Source: a virus. From it: a stretch of DNA of 20,594 nt. Below the pieces are notes generated by a model, which was not told the origin of the DNA, ran no database searches, and saw only the letters and a program-made list of their open reading frames with translations. The stretch spans positions 1-20,594 of IMG/VR virus record IMGVR_UViG_3300009428_000106. One strand, 5' to 3'. The position numbers were made by a program, and so were the translations under genes. Shown here piece after piece: positions 5,900-14,433 of this stretch; the first letter of the stretch is position 1, and every line of letters begins with the position of its first letter.

Positions 5900-8121
5900 C
5901 TAATGAACAAACCCTTTGGAAAGAAATAAAAGATGTTATAAATCCCACTATTTTAAAGAAACAAAATAAATATAAAAAATGGGATTATGGATATAATGTT
6001 GAATATGATTTTGTAGTAATAAGTAAAACTGGACAAATTGGACAAATCATTGAAATACAGAATCTCAGGATTGCTTTACCAACAGCAAATGAACCGTATA
6101 AACGAAGCAAAATCAAAGCGGAGCAAAGTTGGCAAAGATCAGAATATCCAAAAGAATTAAATAAAATTAAATCAAGGTTTGACTGGGATGAGTATCCCAC
6201 TGACTTTAAAGAAAAGTGGTATGACTACATTGATAAAGAATTTAAAAAAAGAGATGAAGGGTTTTGGTTTTATAACAACGGTGAGCCTACTTACATTACT
6301 GGTTCTCATTACATGTATCTTCAGTGGTCAAAGATCGATGTTGGAGAAGCAGAATATAGAGCATCAAACAGATTATTTTTTATATTTTGGGAAGCCTGCA
6401 AAGCAGATCATAGGTCATATGGTATATGCTACCTCAAAAACAGAAGATCTGGATTTTCTTTTATGGCGTCAGCAGAACTCGTTAATCAAGCAACAATATG
6501 TTCCGATTCAAGATTTGGTGTATTATCAAAGACAGGGGCTGATGCAAAAAAAATGTTTACCGATAAAGTTGTTCCAATATCCATTAACTATCCGTTTTTC
6601 TTTAAACCCATACAAGATGGTATGGATCGTCCAAAAACAGAATTAGCATATAGAGTTCCGGCTTCAAAACTTACTAGAAGAAAACTAGATAGCAATGAAC
6701 AATTAAAAGAACTAGACGGACTTGATACAACTATCGATTGGAAAAACACAGGAGACAACTCCTACGATGGTGAGAAATTAAAATTATTAGCACACGACGA
6801 AAGCGGAAAATGGGAAAGACCAGACAATATATTAAACAATTGGAGAGTTACAAAAACTACACTAAGATTAGGAAGCAGAGTCGTAGGCAAGTGTATGATG
6901 GGCTCAACTTCAAACGCATTAGATAAAGGTGGAGAAAACTTTAAAAAAATCTATAACAATTCAGACGTTACAACAAGAAATAAAAACGGACAAACAGCTT
7001 CTGGACTCTATTCTCTTTTCATCCCTATGGAATGGAACTACGAAGGATTCATGGATACTTTTGGATCACCTATATTCGTTGCGCCGCCAGATCCAGTCAT
7101 CGGAATCGACGGTCTCACGATTACAGTCGGAGTCATTGAACACTGGGAAAACGAAGTAGAAGGTTTAAAGTCTGATCAAGATGCTTTAAATGAATATTAT
7201 AGACAATTTCCAAGAACAACTAAACACGCTTTTAGAGACGAAACAAAGGAAAGTTTATTTAATTTAACTAGAATATACGAACAGATTGATCATAACGAAG
7301 AAATAGCAAACAAGCACTCTGTAACATCTGGAAATTTTCAATGGGTAGAAGGCATTAAAGATACTCAAGTTATATTTATGCCTAATCCTAAAGGTAGGTT
7401 TTTAGTTTCTTGGGTGCCTGAAAATAGTTTACAAAATTGCGTAATAATTAAAAATGGAACAAAATACCCTGGAAATGAACATATTGGTTCTTTTGGCTGT
7501 GACTCTTACGATATCAGCGGTACTGTTGATGGTAAAGGTTCTAAAGGAGCGCTTCATGGACTAACTAAGTTTAGCATGGAAAATGTACCACCTAATAGAT
7601 TTTTTTTAGAATACATAGCTAGACCTGATACAGCTGAAATATTTTTTGAAGATGTTTTAATGGCTTGTATTTTTTATGGTATGCCTATACTAGCTGAAAA
7701 TAATAAACCAAGATTATTATATTATTTTAAAAGAAGAGGATATAGAGGTTTTTCTATGAACAGACCTGATAAAGTTTGGAACAGGTTGTCAATTACAGAA
7801 AAAGAAATAGGTGGAATACCTAACTCTAGTGAAGATATAAAACAAGCTCATGCAGCAGCTATAGAATACTATATAGAAACACATGTAGGTAAATTAGAAA
7901 ACGAACATGGTGATATGTATTTCCAGAGAACGTTAGAAGATTGGGCTAAATTCAATATTAATAATAGAACAAAACATGATGCTTCTATTAGTTCTGGTTT
8001 AGCTGTTATGGCTTGTAACAAAAACAAATATAGACCTATAGCTGAAGTAAATTTAAATAAAAAAATTAATTTAGGAATTCGTAGATATAATAACGAAGGA
8101 TCTAATTCACAAATAATATAA
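5896..8121 (+). CDS. terL: Terminase large subunit (packaging ATPase-nuclease)
   Basis: This 741-aa DNA-packaging motor has an N-terminal ATPase and a C-terminal RNase H-like nuclease. ATPase features: a Walker-A-position loop NRRSGFSF (182-189) after the hydrophobic ICYL, lacking the classical GK[S/T]; Walker B LKLLAHDE (295-302); and a coupling-motif candidate GSTS (336-339). Nuclease acidic residues: D536 (GCDSYDI), E585 or D586 (FFEDV) and D695 (HDAS). The length is above the usual 450-650 of classical TerL proteins but fits the large terminases I know from crAss-like and related Bacteroidota phages. It is coupled to the small-subunit candidate upstream and to the portal 3 nt downstream. 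Codon choice changes inside the gene near 7160 (see findings). Confidence 0.9.
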   Translation: MTNEQTLWKEIKDVINPTILKKQNKYKKWDYGYNVEYDFVVISKTGQIGQIIEIQNLRIALPTANEPYKRSKIKAEQSWQRSEYPKELNKIKSRFDWDEYPTDFKEKWYDYIDKEFKKRDEGFWFYNNGEPTYITGSHYMYLQWSKIDVGEAEYRASNRLFFIFWEACKADHRSYGICYLKNRRSGFSFMASAELVNQATICSDSRFGVLSKTGADAKKMFTDKVVPISINYPFFFKPIQDGMDRPKTELAYRVPASKLTRRKLDSNEQLKELDGLDTTIDWKNTGDNSYDGEKLKLLAHDESGKWERPDNILNNWRVTKTTLRLGSRVVGKCMMGSTSNALDKGGENFKKIYNNSDVTTRNKNGQTASGLYSLFIPMEWNYEGFMDTFGSPIFVAPPDPVIGIDGLTITVGVIEHWENEVEGLKSDQDALNEYYRQFPRTTKHAFRDETKESLFNLTRIYEQIDHNEEIANKHSVTSGNFQWVEGIKDTQVIFMPNPKGRFLVSWVPENSLQNCVIIKNGTKYPGNEHIGSFGCDSYDISGTVDGKGSKGALHGLTKFSMENVPPNRFFLEYIARPDTAEIFFEDVLMACIFYGMPILAENNKPRLLYYFKRRGYRGFSMNRPDKVWNRLSITEKEIGGIPNSSEDIKQAHAAAIEYYIETHVGKLENEHGDMYFQRTLEDWAKFNINNRTKHDASISSGLAVMACNKNKYRPIAEVNLNKKINLGIRRYNNEGSNSQII

Positions 8122-8124
8122 TGC

Positions 8125-10506
8125 ATGAAGAAAATTTCAAATACATATAGTTCATTTCCTGATCAAGTAGTCTCTGATGAAATAAAGCAAAGCATCGATT
8201 ACGGAGAACAAGTTGGTAAAGCTATTGAAGGAGATTGGTTTAGCGGTACTAGATCTGGTGTTGAAAACAGGTTTAATACACAGTATAATAATTTTAGAAT
8301 GCGTAGATTATATGCTAGAGCTGAGCAACCGGTGCAAAAATATAAAGATGAATTAGCTATAAATGGTGATTTATCTTATTTGAATTTAGATTGGAAACCA
8401 GTACCTATTATACCTAAGTTTGTTGATATAGTGGTCAATGGTATGGATAACAAGTTATATGATATAAAAGCATTTGCTCAAGACCCTGAGTCAAGAAGGA
8501 AAAGATCTAAATACGCAGAGGACATATTAAGAGATATGCAAGCTAAAGAGTTTTTAAATGAATTAAAAGACACTATAGGTTTAGATCTATTTAACACCAA
8601 CAAACCTGACGAGTTACCAGAAAATCAAGAGGAATTAGATCTTCATATGCAGTTGAGTTATAAAATGGCTACAGAAATTGCCTGTGAAGAAGCTGTAAAC
8701 AACACTTTAGAATACAACAAATATCAATTAACTAAAAGAAGAGTAATAGAAGATTTAGTCGTATTAGGTATGGGTTGTTCAAAAACAAGTTGGAATAAAT
8801 CTGAGGGAGTTACAGTAGAATATGTTGACCCAACTAGACTAGTACACTCATACAGCGATGATCCTAATTTTGAGGATTTATGGTATGTTGGAGAAATAAA
8901 ACCTATATCCTTAGCTGAGTGTAAAAAATTATTTCCTAACTTAGGCCCTGACGAACTAGAGAGACTAGAGCAGTACCAGGGTAATAGCAGTCACTTATAC
9001 AACTGGAATGGAAGAAGAGACGGTAATGCTATTTATGTAATGTTTTTTGAATATAAAACTTATAGTGAGCAAGTTTTTAAAATTAAAAGAACATCTACGG
9101 GTTTAGAAAAAGCTTTAGAAAAACCTGACACGTTTAATCCAGAAGAAAATGACAACTTTGAAAGAGTTTCTAGATCAATAGAGGTTTTATATACTGGTGC
9201 TAAAGTATTAGGTTATGACATGATGCTAGACTGGAGAATGGCTGAAAACATGACTAGACCAAAATCTAATCTAGTTAAAGTTAATATGAATTATTCTATG
9301 TGTGCTCCTAGAATTTATCAAGGTAGAGTAGAGTCTTTAGTTAGTAGAATGATGGGCTTTGCAGATATGATTCAATTGACACATTTAAAGATACAACAAG
9401 TTATATCTAAAATAATACCTGATGGTGTGTTTTTAGATGTAGATGGCTTAGCTGAAGTTGATTTAGGAAATGGAACTAATTATAACGCTAAAGAAGCTTT
9501 AAACATGTATTTTCAAACTGGTAGTATATTAGGTAGATCTATGACTACTGAAGGAGATCAAAACGCTGGCAGAATACCAATACAAGAATTAAGTACTAAT
9601 TCTGGTCAAGGTAAAATACAATCTTTAATATCTACTTACCAGTACTATCTACAAATGATTAGAGATGTAACAGGATTAAATGAAGCTAGAGATGGTAGTG
9701 GTCAAAATTCTGATTCTTTGGTAGGTCTTCAAAAATTAGCTGCAGCCGCTTCTAATACCGCAACTAAACATATTTTAAATTCTTATTTGTACATTACTCT
9801 AAGAACATGTGAGAATATAGTACTAAGAACTTCTGATTCTATAGAGTTTGCTTTAACTGAAGAAGCTTTAAATAATAGTATATCAACTTGGAGCGTAGGT
9901 CAATTATCTGATACAAAAAGTATACACTTAGCTGATTATGGTATTTATTTTAATATGGTTCCTGATGAAGTTGAAAAAGAACAATTAGAACAAAATATTC
10001 AAATGGCTATACAAAGTGGTAGTATAAACCTTGAGGATGCTATAGATATTAGACAAATACATAATTTAAAATTAGCTAATCAAATGATTAAGCTAAAGCG
10101 TAAAAAAGCCGCTGAAGCTGCTCAACAAGCTAATGAAGCTAACATAGCTGCGCAAGGACAGGCTAATGCTCAAGCATCTGAAGCTTCCGCTATGGCAGAG
10201 GTTCAGAAAAAACAAGCTACTGCTGATACTGAATTAAAAATAGCTAAAGGTAAAAATGCTTTTGAAATAGAAAAATTAAGAGTTGAAGCTGGCATAAAAA
10301 GAGAGTTAATGGATTTAGAATTTAACTACAACATGCAGTTAGGGCAACAAAAAATTGCTAGAGAAGCAGAAAGAGAACAAGACATAGAAAAAAGAAAAGA
10401 CGAAAGAGCTAAAATCATAGGCACACAGCAAAGTGCTATGATCGACCAAAAGAAAAATGATCTATTACCAATTAATTTTGAAAACAAAAGTGGTATGGGC
10501 ATTTAA
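8125..10506 (+). CDS. Portal protein
   Basis: This 793-aa protein lies 3 nt after the terminase and before the scaffold and capsid genes, the standard position of the portal. The portal forms the dodecameric ring through which DNA enters and leaves. The first ~600 residues are a mixed alpha/beta portal core, including RRKRSKYAEDILRDMQA (about 125-141) and a helical region with MMGFADMIQLTHLKIQQVI. The last ~150 residues are an Ala/Gln/Glu/Lys-rich helix (about 660-775: AAEAAQQANEANIAAQG onward). This long C-terminal helical tail resembles the barrel extension of crAss-like and P22-type portals. The gene ends just before a tandem A/T repeat that leads into the scaffold gene. Confidence 0.87.
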   Translation: MKKISNTYSSFPDQVVSDEIKQSIDYGEQVGKAIEGDWFSGTRSGVENRFNTQYNNFRMRRLYARAEQPVQKYKDELAINGDLSYLNLDWKPVPIIPKFVDIVVNGMDNKLYDIKAFAQDPESRRKRSKYAEDILRDMQAKEFLNELKDTIGLDLFNTNKPDELPENQEELDLHMQLSYKMATEIACEEAVNNTLEYNKYQLTKRRVIEDLVVLGMGCSKTSWNKSEGVTVEYVDPTRLVHSYSDDPNFEDLWYVGEIKPISLAECKKLFPNLGPDELERLEQYQGNSSHLYNWNGRRDGNAIYVMFFEYKTYSEQVFKIKRTSTGLEKALEKPDTFNPEENDNFERVSRSIEVLYTGAKVLGYDMMLDWRMAENMTRPKSNLVKVNMNYSMCAPRIYQGRVESLVSRMMGFADMIQLTHLKIQQVISKIIPDGVFLDVDGLAEVDLGNGTNYNAKEALNMYFQTGSILGRSMTTEGDQNAGRIPIQELSTNSGQGKIQSLISTYQYYLQMIRDVTGLNEARDGSGQNSDSLVGLQKLAAAASNTATKHILNSYLYITLRTCENIVLRTSDSIEFALTEEALNNSISTWSVGQLSDTKSIHLADYGIYFNMVPDEVEKEQLEQNIQMAIQSGSINLEDAIDIRQIHNLKLANQMIKLKRKKAAEAAQQANEANIAAQGQANAQASEASAMAEVQKKQATADTELKIAKGKNAFEIEKLRVEAGIKRELMDLEFNYNMQLGQQKIAREAEREQDIEKRKDERAKIIGTQQSAMIDQKKNDLLPINFENKSGMGI

Positions 10507-10509
10507 TTA

Positions 10510-10537
10510 TTAATTATTATATTATATTATATTATGG
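10510..10537 (+). repeat. 28-bp direct repeat copy 1: A/T pentamer leader of the scaffold gene
   Basis: The gap between portal and scaffold is only A and T. It ends in four tandem copies of ATTAT, the last one merging into the start codon (ATTATGG). The 28 bases 10510-10537 are identical to 13557-13584 in front of the 265-aa gene. No Shine-Dalgarno sequence is present. It is probably an unstructured ribosome-loading leader, or possibly part of a phage promoter. Confidence 0.8.
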
Positions 10538-11664
10538 CAACACAATCAGAAAAAGATACAAAAGAGCCTCTTAAAATAAAAAAGAAACCAAGAGCAAAAA
10601 ATCTAAACAAAACAAACGAAATTACTAAAATAGATATTCACGCTGAAAAAAGACAAATTGAAAAAGATAAAGAACCTACTAAAATTCAATTAAAAAGTGA
10701 GGAACCAGCTAAAGTAGAAACTAAAAAAGTAAATGTTTTAGAAGAAGTTGTAGATAAACCTATTGAAAAAGAAGAAGTAACGGAAGTTATAACTGAAAAA
10801 GTAGTTGAAAACATAGAACCTGCAAAAGAAATTGTAGAAGAACAAAACAGTTTACCTGATAATGTAGGTAAATTAGTTTCTTTTATGAAAGAAACAGGTG
10901 GTACTGTTGAAGATTACGTTACACTAAATAAAGACTATAATAAGTATGATGACAAACTACTTGTTAAAGAATTTTATAAAAAAACTAGACCACATCTCAA
11001 CGAAGAGGAAGTTAATTTCGTAATGAAAGATAATTTTACTTATGATGAAGAAGTGGACGAAGAGAGATTTGTACGTAAGCAAAAACTAGCGTACAAAGAA
11101 GAAGTTGCAAAAGCCAAGAACTTTTTAGAGCAAATGAAAGGTAAATACTATGATGAAATCAAGTTGAGGCCATCTGTTACTAATGAGCAGAAAAAAGCTA
11201 TGGACTTTTTACAACAATACAACAAAGAACAATCAACCATTGCTAGTAGACGTAGTGATTTTGTTAATAAGACTAAAACACATTTTCAAAACGATTTTGA
11301 AGGTTTCAATTTTAATGTAGGAGAAAAAAAGTTTAAGTACAAATTATCAAACCCTGAAGATATAAGTCAAAATCAAACTGATGTTGGAAAATTCATAAAT
11401 AAGTTTATGGACAAAAACGGAAATATTGAAGATTTAGATGGATATCATAAGGCTATGTATGCTGCAAGAAACACTGACAAACTAGCACAACATTTTTATG
11501 AGCAAGGTAAAGCCGACGCTACTAAAGATATTGTTGCAAAGTCTAAAAATATAAACTCTACCCCAAAACCTATGGACACTGGTGAAACATTGCCTAATGG
11601 TTGGAAAGTTAGAGCTATATCAGGAGCGGATTCGACTAAGTTGAAAATTAAAAAAAGAACATAA
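10534..11664 (+). CDS. Scaffold-like head assembly protein
   Basis: The 376-aa product sits between portal and major capsid genes, where scaffolding proteins are encoded. Residues 1-105 are a Lys/Glu-rich disordered arm with KIKKKPRAK near the start and long runs of Glu, Val and Lys. Residues 110-200 are strongly helical (VGKLVSFMKETGGTVEDYV onward, then LAYKEEVAKAKNFLEQMKG). About 280-330 is a second helical part, and the end is basic (SGADSTKLKIKKRT), a possible capsid-binding tail. The composition (charged, helical, few cysteines) fits a scaffold that leaves or is cleaved on maturation. No protease motif is visible in it. The A/T pentamer leader in front suggests strong translation. Confidence 0.75.
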   Translation: MATQSEKDTKEPLKIKKKPRAKNLNKTNEITKIDIHAEKRQIEKDKEPTKIQLKSEEPAKVETKKVNVLEEVVDKPIEKEEVTEVITEKVVENIEPAKEIVEEQNSLPDNVGKLVSFMKETGGTVEDYVTLNKDYNKYDDKLLVKEFYKKTRPHLNEEEVNFVMKDNFTYDEEVDEERFVRKQKLAYKEEVAKAKNFLEQMKGKYYDEIKLRPSVTNEQKKAMDFLQQYNKEQSTIASRRSDFVNKTKTHFQNDFEGFNFNVGEKKFKYKLSNPEDISQNQTDVGKFINKFMDKNGNIEDLDGYHKAMYAARNTDKLAQHFYEQGKADATKDIVAKSKNINSTPKPMDTGETLPNGWKVRAISGADSTKLKIKKRT

Positions 11665-11682
11665 AAAATAAATAAATAAATA
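11665..11682 (+). promoter_or_regulatory. A/T tetramer leader of the major capsid gene
   Basis: The 18-nt gap between scaffold stop and capsid ATG is made only of A and T and consists of four tandem AAAT units (11666-11681). It has no Shine-Dalgarno sequence. Like the ATTAT leaders it would stay unpaired in the mRNA, which suits initiation in Bacteroidota-type hosts where AT-rich leaders replace the Shine-Dalgarno signal. The function is inferred. Confidence 0.55.
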
Positions 11683-13200
11683 ATGGCGTTAATACCAAAT
11701 CCAGGCGGGAACGGTGCGTTCCCAGCCTCAATAACTCCCATGCCAAACCAAGTAACTGTACAGGATAATTATGTAAATTTCCAAGACATTGCTGGTGGTT
11801 TTAATCAATGGGCACAACAATATCTACCTGAGCTTTATGAGCAAGAAGTAGAAAGATACGGAAACAGGACTTTGTCTGGTTTCTTGAGAATGGTAGGAGC
11901 TGAAATGCCTATGACTTCTGATCAAGTAATTTGGACAGAACAAAATAGACTTCATGTAGCTTATGATAATGCAATAGTTGCAGCAAATGCTAACTCTACT
12001 ATAACTGTAACTATAACACCGGGTGCTAATAACCCAGCTACTTCTGCTATTAGAGAAGGTAACACTATCTTAATAACTGATGTTTCAACAGGTTTATTAT
12101 CTGCTAAAGCTTTAGTTACTGATAGAACTTCTGGTGCTACTACTGATGGTTACACTATTGTAGCTGTACTATATGAAACTACTTCAGCTGCTTTAGCTGC
12201 TGGTTTAAAAGGTGCAGGTAACGTAGTTAAGCTATTTGTATATGGTTCTGAATTTCCAAAAGGAAGTAATGGAATGGGTGGAGCAATCGAGCCAGGCGTT
12301 ACTACTTTTGTTAACTCACCAATTATCTTAAAAGATAACTATGAGTTAAGTGGATCAGATGCTGCACAAATTGGATGGATCGAAGTCGCTACTGAAGACG
12401 GAACTTCTGGATACTTATGGTATCTAAAAGCCGAGTCTGAAACTAGATTAAGATTTGAAGATTACATGGAAATGTCAATGGTTGAAGGTGTTCTTCAAGC
12501 TAATGTGAATGCCAATACTCAGTTTCCAGGTGGAGCTGCTTTTGGTGGACCAGGTGCTGGACAACAAATCAAAGGTACAGAAGGTTTATTTGCCGCTATA
12601 GAAAATAGAGGTAATGTTTTTCAAGGATTTGCAGGCGCTGCTGCTCCAGGTTCTGGTGCGTTAGGTGATTTTGATGCAATTCTTAAAAACTTAGATAAGC
12701 AAGGTGCTATTGAAGAAAACATGTTATTCTTATCTAGAGCTACTGCTCTTGATTTTGACGATATGTTGGCTGCAACTAACGGTGGATATGCTTCTACTAC
12801 AGCTGCTTCTTATGGTTTATTTGATAATGAATCAGAAATGGCGTTAAATTTTGGATTTTCAGGTTTTAGAAGAGGTTCTTATGACTTCTATAAGACTGAT
12901 TGGAAATACTTAAATGATGCTACTACAAGAGGTATGTCTAAGCAAATAGATGGTGTGATGATTCCAGCTGGAACATCTACAGTGTATGATCAAATGTTAG
13001 GATCAAACATTAGAAGACCTTTCTTACACGTTAGATATAGAGCTTCTGAAACTGAAGATCGAAGATTCAAAGCTTGGATAACTGGATCTGTTGGTGGTGC
13101 TTATACTACTGATTTAGATACAATGAGAGTCAATTTCTTATCTGAAAGATGTTTAGTTACACAAGCTGCTAATAACTTCGTGTTATTCAAAGGAGCATAA
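11683..13200 (+). CDS. Major capsid protein (HK97-fold, crAss-like type)
   Basis: The 505-aa product follows the scaffold gene. The N-terminal part has the blocks NFQDIAGGFNQWAQQYLPEL (32-51), VERYGNRTLSGFLRMVGAEM (56-75) and TSDQVIWTEQNRLHVAYDN (78-96), which I recognise from capsid proteins of crAss-like and uncultured marine Bacteroidota phages. The middle (about 97-200) is Thr/Ala/Val-rich and looks like an inserted beta domain. A Gly/Ala-rich loop (about 282-330) precedes a helix-rich C-terminal part. This subunit forms the icosahedral shell. Codons here use more C-ending triplets (AAC, TAC, TTC) than many neighbours, which may reflect high expression. The fold is inferred from family resemblance and position. 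Confidence 0.88.
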   Translation: MALIPNPGGNGAFPASITPMPNQVTVQDNYVNFQDIAGGFNQWAQQYLPELYEQEVERYGNRTLSGFLRMVGAEMPMTSDQVIWTEQNRLHVAYDNAIVAANANSTITVTITPGANNPATSAIREGNTILITDVSTGLLSAKALVTDRTSGATTDGYTIVAVLYETTSAALAAGLKGAGNVVKLFVYGSEFPKGSNGMGGAIEPGVTTFVNSPIILKDNYELSGSDAAQIGWIEVATEDGTSGYLWYLKAESETRLRFEDYMEMSMVEGVLQANVNANTQFPGGAAFGGPGAGQQIKGTEGLFAAIENRGNVFQGFAGAAAPGSGALGDFDAILKNLDKQGAIEENMLFLSRATALDFDDMLAATNGGYASTTAASYGLFDNESEMALNFGFSGFRRGSYDFYKTDWKYLNDATTRGMSKQIDGVMIPAGTSTVYDQMLGSNIRRPFLHVRYRASETEDRRFKAWITGSVGGAYTTDLDTMRVNFLSERCLVTQAANNFVLFKGA

Positions 13201-13229
13201 TTAATTATTAACATTTAAAAAATAAGAAA

Positions 13230-13520
13230 ATGGGTTATATAAAATTCAACAAAGCAGCAACTACCAATGGTGGTAGAGCTGACTTACTACCTGCAGATGA
13301 CGTAATGCACGTGAGTGTGCCAACTGCAACAGGTATTGTATTAACGTTTGGAGAAAACACAGCTGTAGATACAGCTACTTTGGTTTATCCTACGCAGAGC
13401 GCTGCTCAAATCGCTCTAATAAGAGATGCAGTAAATGATGCTATTGAATCTGCTAACGGAGCTTCTGGCCCCGCTATCAGAGTGGTAATGTCTGATATTA
13501 CATCAGTCACTATTGGATAA
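13230..13520 (+). CDS. 96-aa capsid-linked protein, possible decoration or head-fibre protein
   Basis: The gene lies 29 nt after the capsid gene, behind an A/T-rich leader, and just before a strong terminator. It therefore shares the capsid transcript. The 96-aa product begins MGYIKFNKAATTNGGRADLL and reads as a compact beta-rich domain (VMHVSVPTATGIVLTF, TATLVYPT) with one helix (AQIALIRDAVNDAIESA) and a last strand (AIRVVMSDITSVTIG). There are no membrane or catalytic features. Co-expression with the capsid protein suggests it is needed in large amounts, as a decoration or vertex protein would be, but no family is recognised with confidence. Confidence 0.75.
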   Translation: MGYIKFNKAATTNGGRADLLPADDVMHVSVPTATGIVLTFGENTAVDTATLVYPTQSAAQIALIRDAVNDAIESANGASGPAIRVVMSDITSVTIG

Positions 13521-13532
13521 AAACAATAATAA

Positions 13533-13558
13533 GATCCCGCTTCGGCGGGGTCTTTTTT
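13533..13558 (+). terminator. Rho-independent terminator after the capsid gene pair
   Basis: An 8-bp GC-rich stem (13533-13540 with 13545-13552, one G-T pair) closes a TTCG tetraloop (13541-13544) and is followed by six T residues (13553-13558). It lies 12 nt after the stop of the 96-aa gene. Because further late genes follow on the same strand, it probably ends most capsid transcripts and allows partial read-through. Confidence 0.93.
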
Positions 13559-13584
13559 AATTATTATATTATATTATATTATGG
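13557..13584 (+). repeat. 28-bp direct repeat copy 2: A/T pentamer leader of the 265-aa gene
   Basis: The sequence is identical over 28 bases to 10510-10537 and includes four tandem ATTAT units running into the ATG. It begins inside the T-tract of the terminator, so any transcript reaching the 265-aa gene must either read through the terminator or start within these few bases. That makes a promoter role worth testing, although no standard Bacteroidota -7 element (TAnnTTTG) is visible. Confidence 0.8.
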
Positions 13585-14378
13585 AAACAAAAGAAAAGAA
13601 AAAGCCTGTGGCAAAAGCTCCAGCAGTTCCTCAAATAAAAAAAGATATTTGGGAATATAAAACAAGAAGATATTATTTAACTGGTAATAAAAAACCACTA
13701 ACACATACTATACCTTCAAGACACTCTACAAGATACCCTTTAGTTTGGTTTGATCCAAATTTAGGATATGAAAGAGAAATAAGATATGCTACTAATCAAA
13801 AAAGCATATTTGTTGACGATCAGAAAGGAAATGTAACTCTTCAACATATTGTTTTTGAAGACGGTATATTAGTTGTTGCTAAAGAAAAAAGAGTTTTACA
13901 AGAATTCTTATTACATCATCCTCATAGAAATGTTATATTTGGTGAGTTTGATCCAGTTTTAAAAGCAGAAAATGAGTTTGAAGAAATAGAAGTAGAAATA
14001 GACGCTTTAAACACAGCTTACGAAATGGATATGGATCATGCAGAAGCTATATTAAGAGTTGAGGTTGGTTCTGAGGTAACTAAATTAACTTCTAAGGAAT
14101 TAAAAAGAGATTTGTTACTATTCGCAAGAAGAAACCCAGATCTATTCTTAGACTTAGCTAATGATGAAAACGTTATATTAAGAAACTTTGCTATACAAGC
14201 AACGGAATTAAATATAATAAACTTAAGTCAAGATCAAAGATCATTTACTTGGGCAAGTAATGGACGTAAACTAATGAACATTCCTTTTGATGAAAACGCT
14301 TACTCGGCTATAGCTGCGTGGTTTAAAACAGATGAAGGGCTTGAGGTTTATCGATCAATAGATAAAAAGTTAAAATAA
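13581..14378 (+). CDS. 265-aa conserved phage protein, probably structural
   Basis: The protein has a Lys/Pro/Ala-rich arm (residues 1-20), then a beta-rich part (IWEYKTRRYYLTGNKKPLTH, ATNQKSIFVDDQKGNVTLQH, FEDGILVVAKEKRVL), an acidic helical middle (EFEEIEVEIDALNTAYEMDM) and a helical C-terminal part (LTSKELKRDLLLFARRNPDL onward). A distinctive stretch is FTWASNGRKLMNIPFDENAY (about 229-248). I recall this family from uncultured marine phages near the head and connector genes, where it is annotated only as hypothetical or structural. No enzyme motif or membrane segment is seen. It stands alone between two terminators behind the repeated A/T leader, suggesting its own expression level. A virion or assembly role is inferred from place. 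Confidence 0.75.
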   Translation: METKEKKKPVAKAPAVPQIKKDIWEYKTRRYYLTGNKKPLTHTIPSRHSTRYPLVWFDPNLGYEREIRYATNQKSIFVDDQKGNVTLQHIVFEDGILVVAKEKRVLQEFLLHHPHRNVIFGEFDPVLKAENEFEEIEVEIDALNTAYEMDMDHAEAILRVEVGSEVTKLTSKELKRDLLLFARRNPDLFLDLANDENVILRNFAIQATELNIINLSQDQRSFTWASNGRKLMNIPFDENAYSAIAAWFKTDEGLEVYRSIDKKLK

Positions 14379-14393
14379 CAAGTGACTATAAAT

Positions 14394-14422
14394 AGGGTGG
14401 TATTCTGCCACCCTTTTTTTTT
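14394..14422 (+). terminator. Rho-independent terminator after the 265-aa gene
   Basis: The stem GGGTGG (14395-14400) pairs with CCACCC (14408-14413). It can extend inward by T-G and A-T pairs to a 3-nt loop (14403-14405) and outward by one A-T pair. Nine T residues follow (14414-14422). It lies 16 nt after the gene's stop and 12 nt before the next ATG. Confidence 0.93.
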
Positions 14423-14433
14423 AAATAAAAAAT

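Noticed and set aside
5617-5910. 97-aa minus-strand frame opposite the small terminase candidate
   Set aside because: It is Ser/Phe/Ile-rich, as expected from the reverse of AT-rich Lys/Glu codons. There is no supporting signal and all real genes here are on the plus strand.
6179-6646. 155-aa open frame on the plus strand inside the terminase gene
   Set aside because: It is a shifted reading of terL, whose motifs (HDE Walker B and nuclease acids) are in the accepted frame. The product has no recognisable pattern.
13201-13229. Possible third copy of the A/T pentamer repeat before the 96-aa gene
   Set aside because: Only the short TTAATTATTA part is shared with the gap before the scaffold gene; there are no tandem ATTAT units, so it is just an A/T-rich leader.
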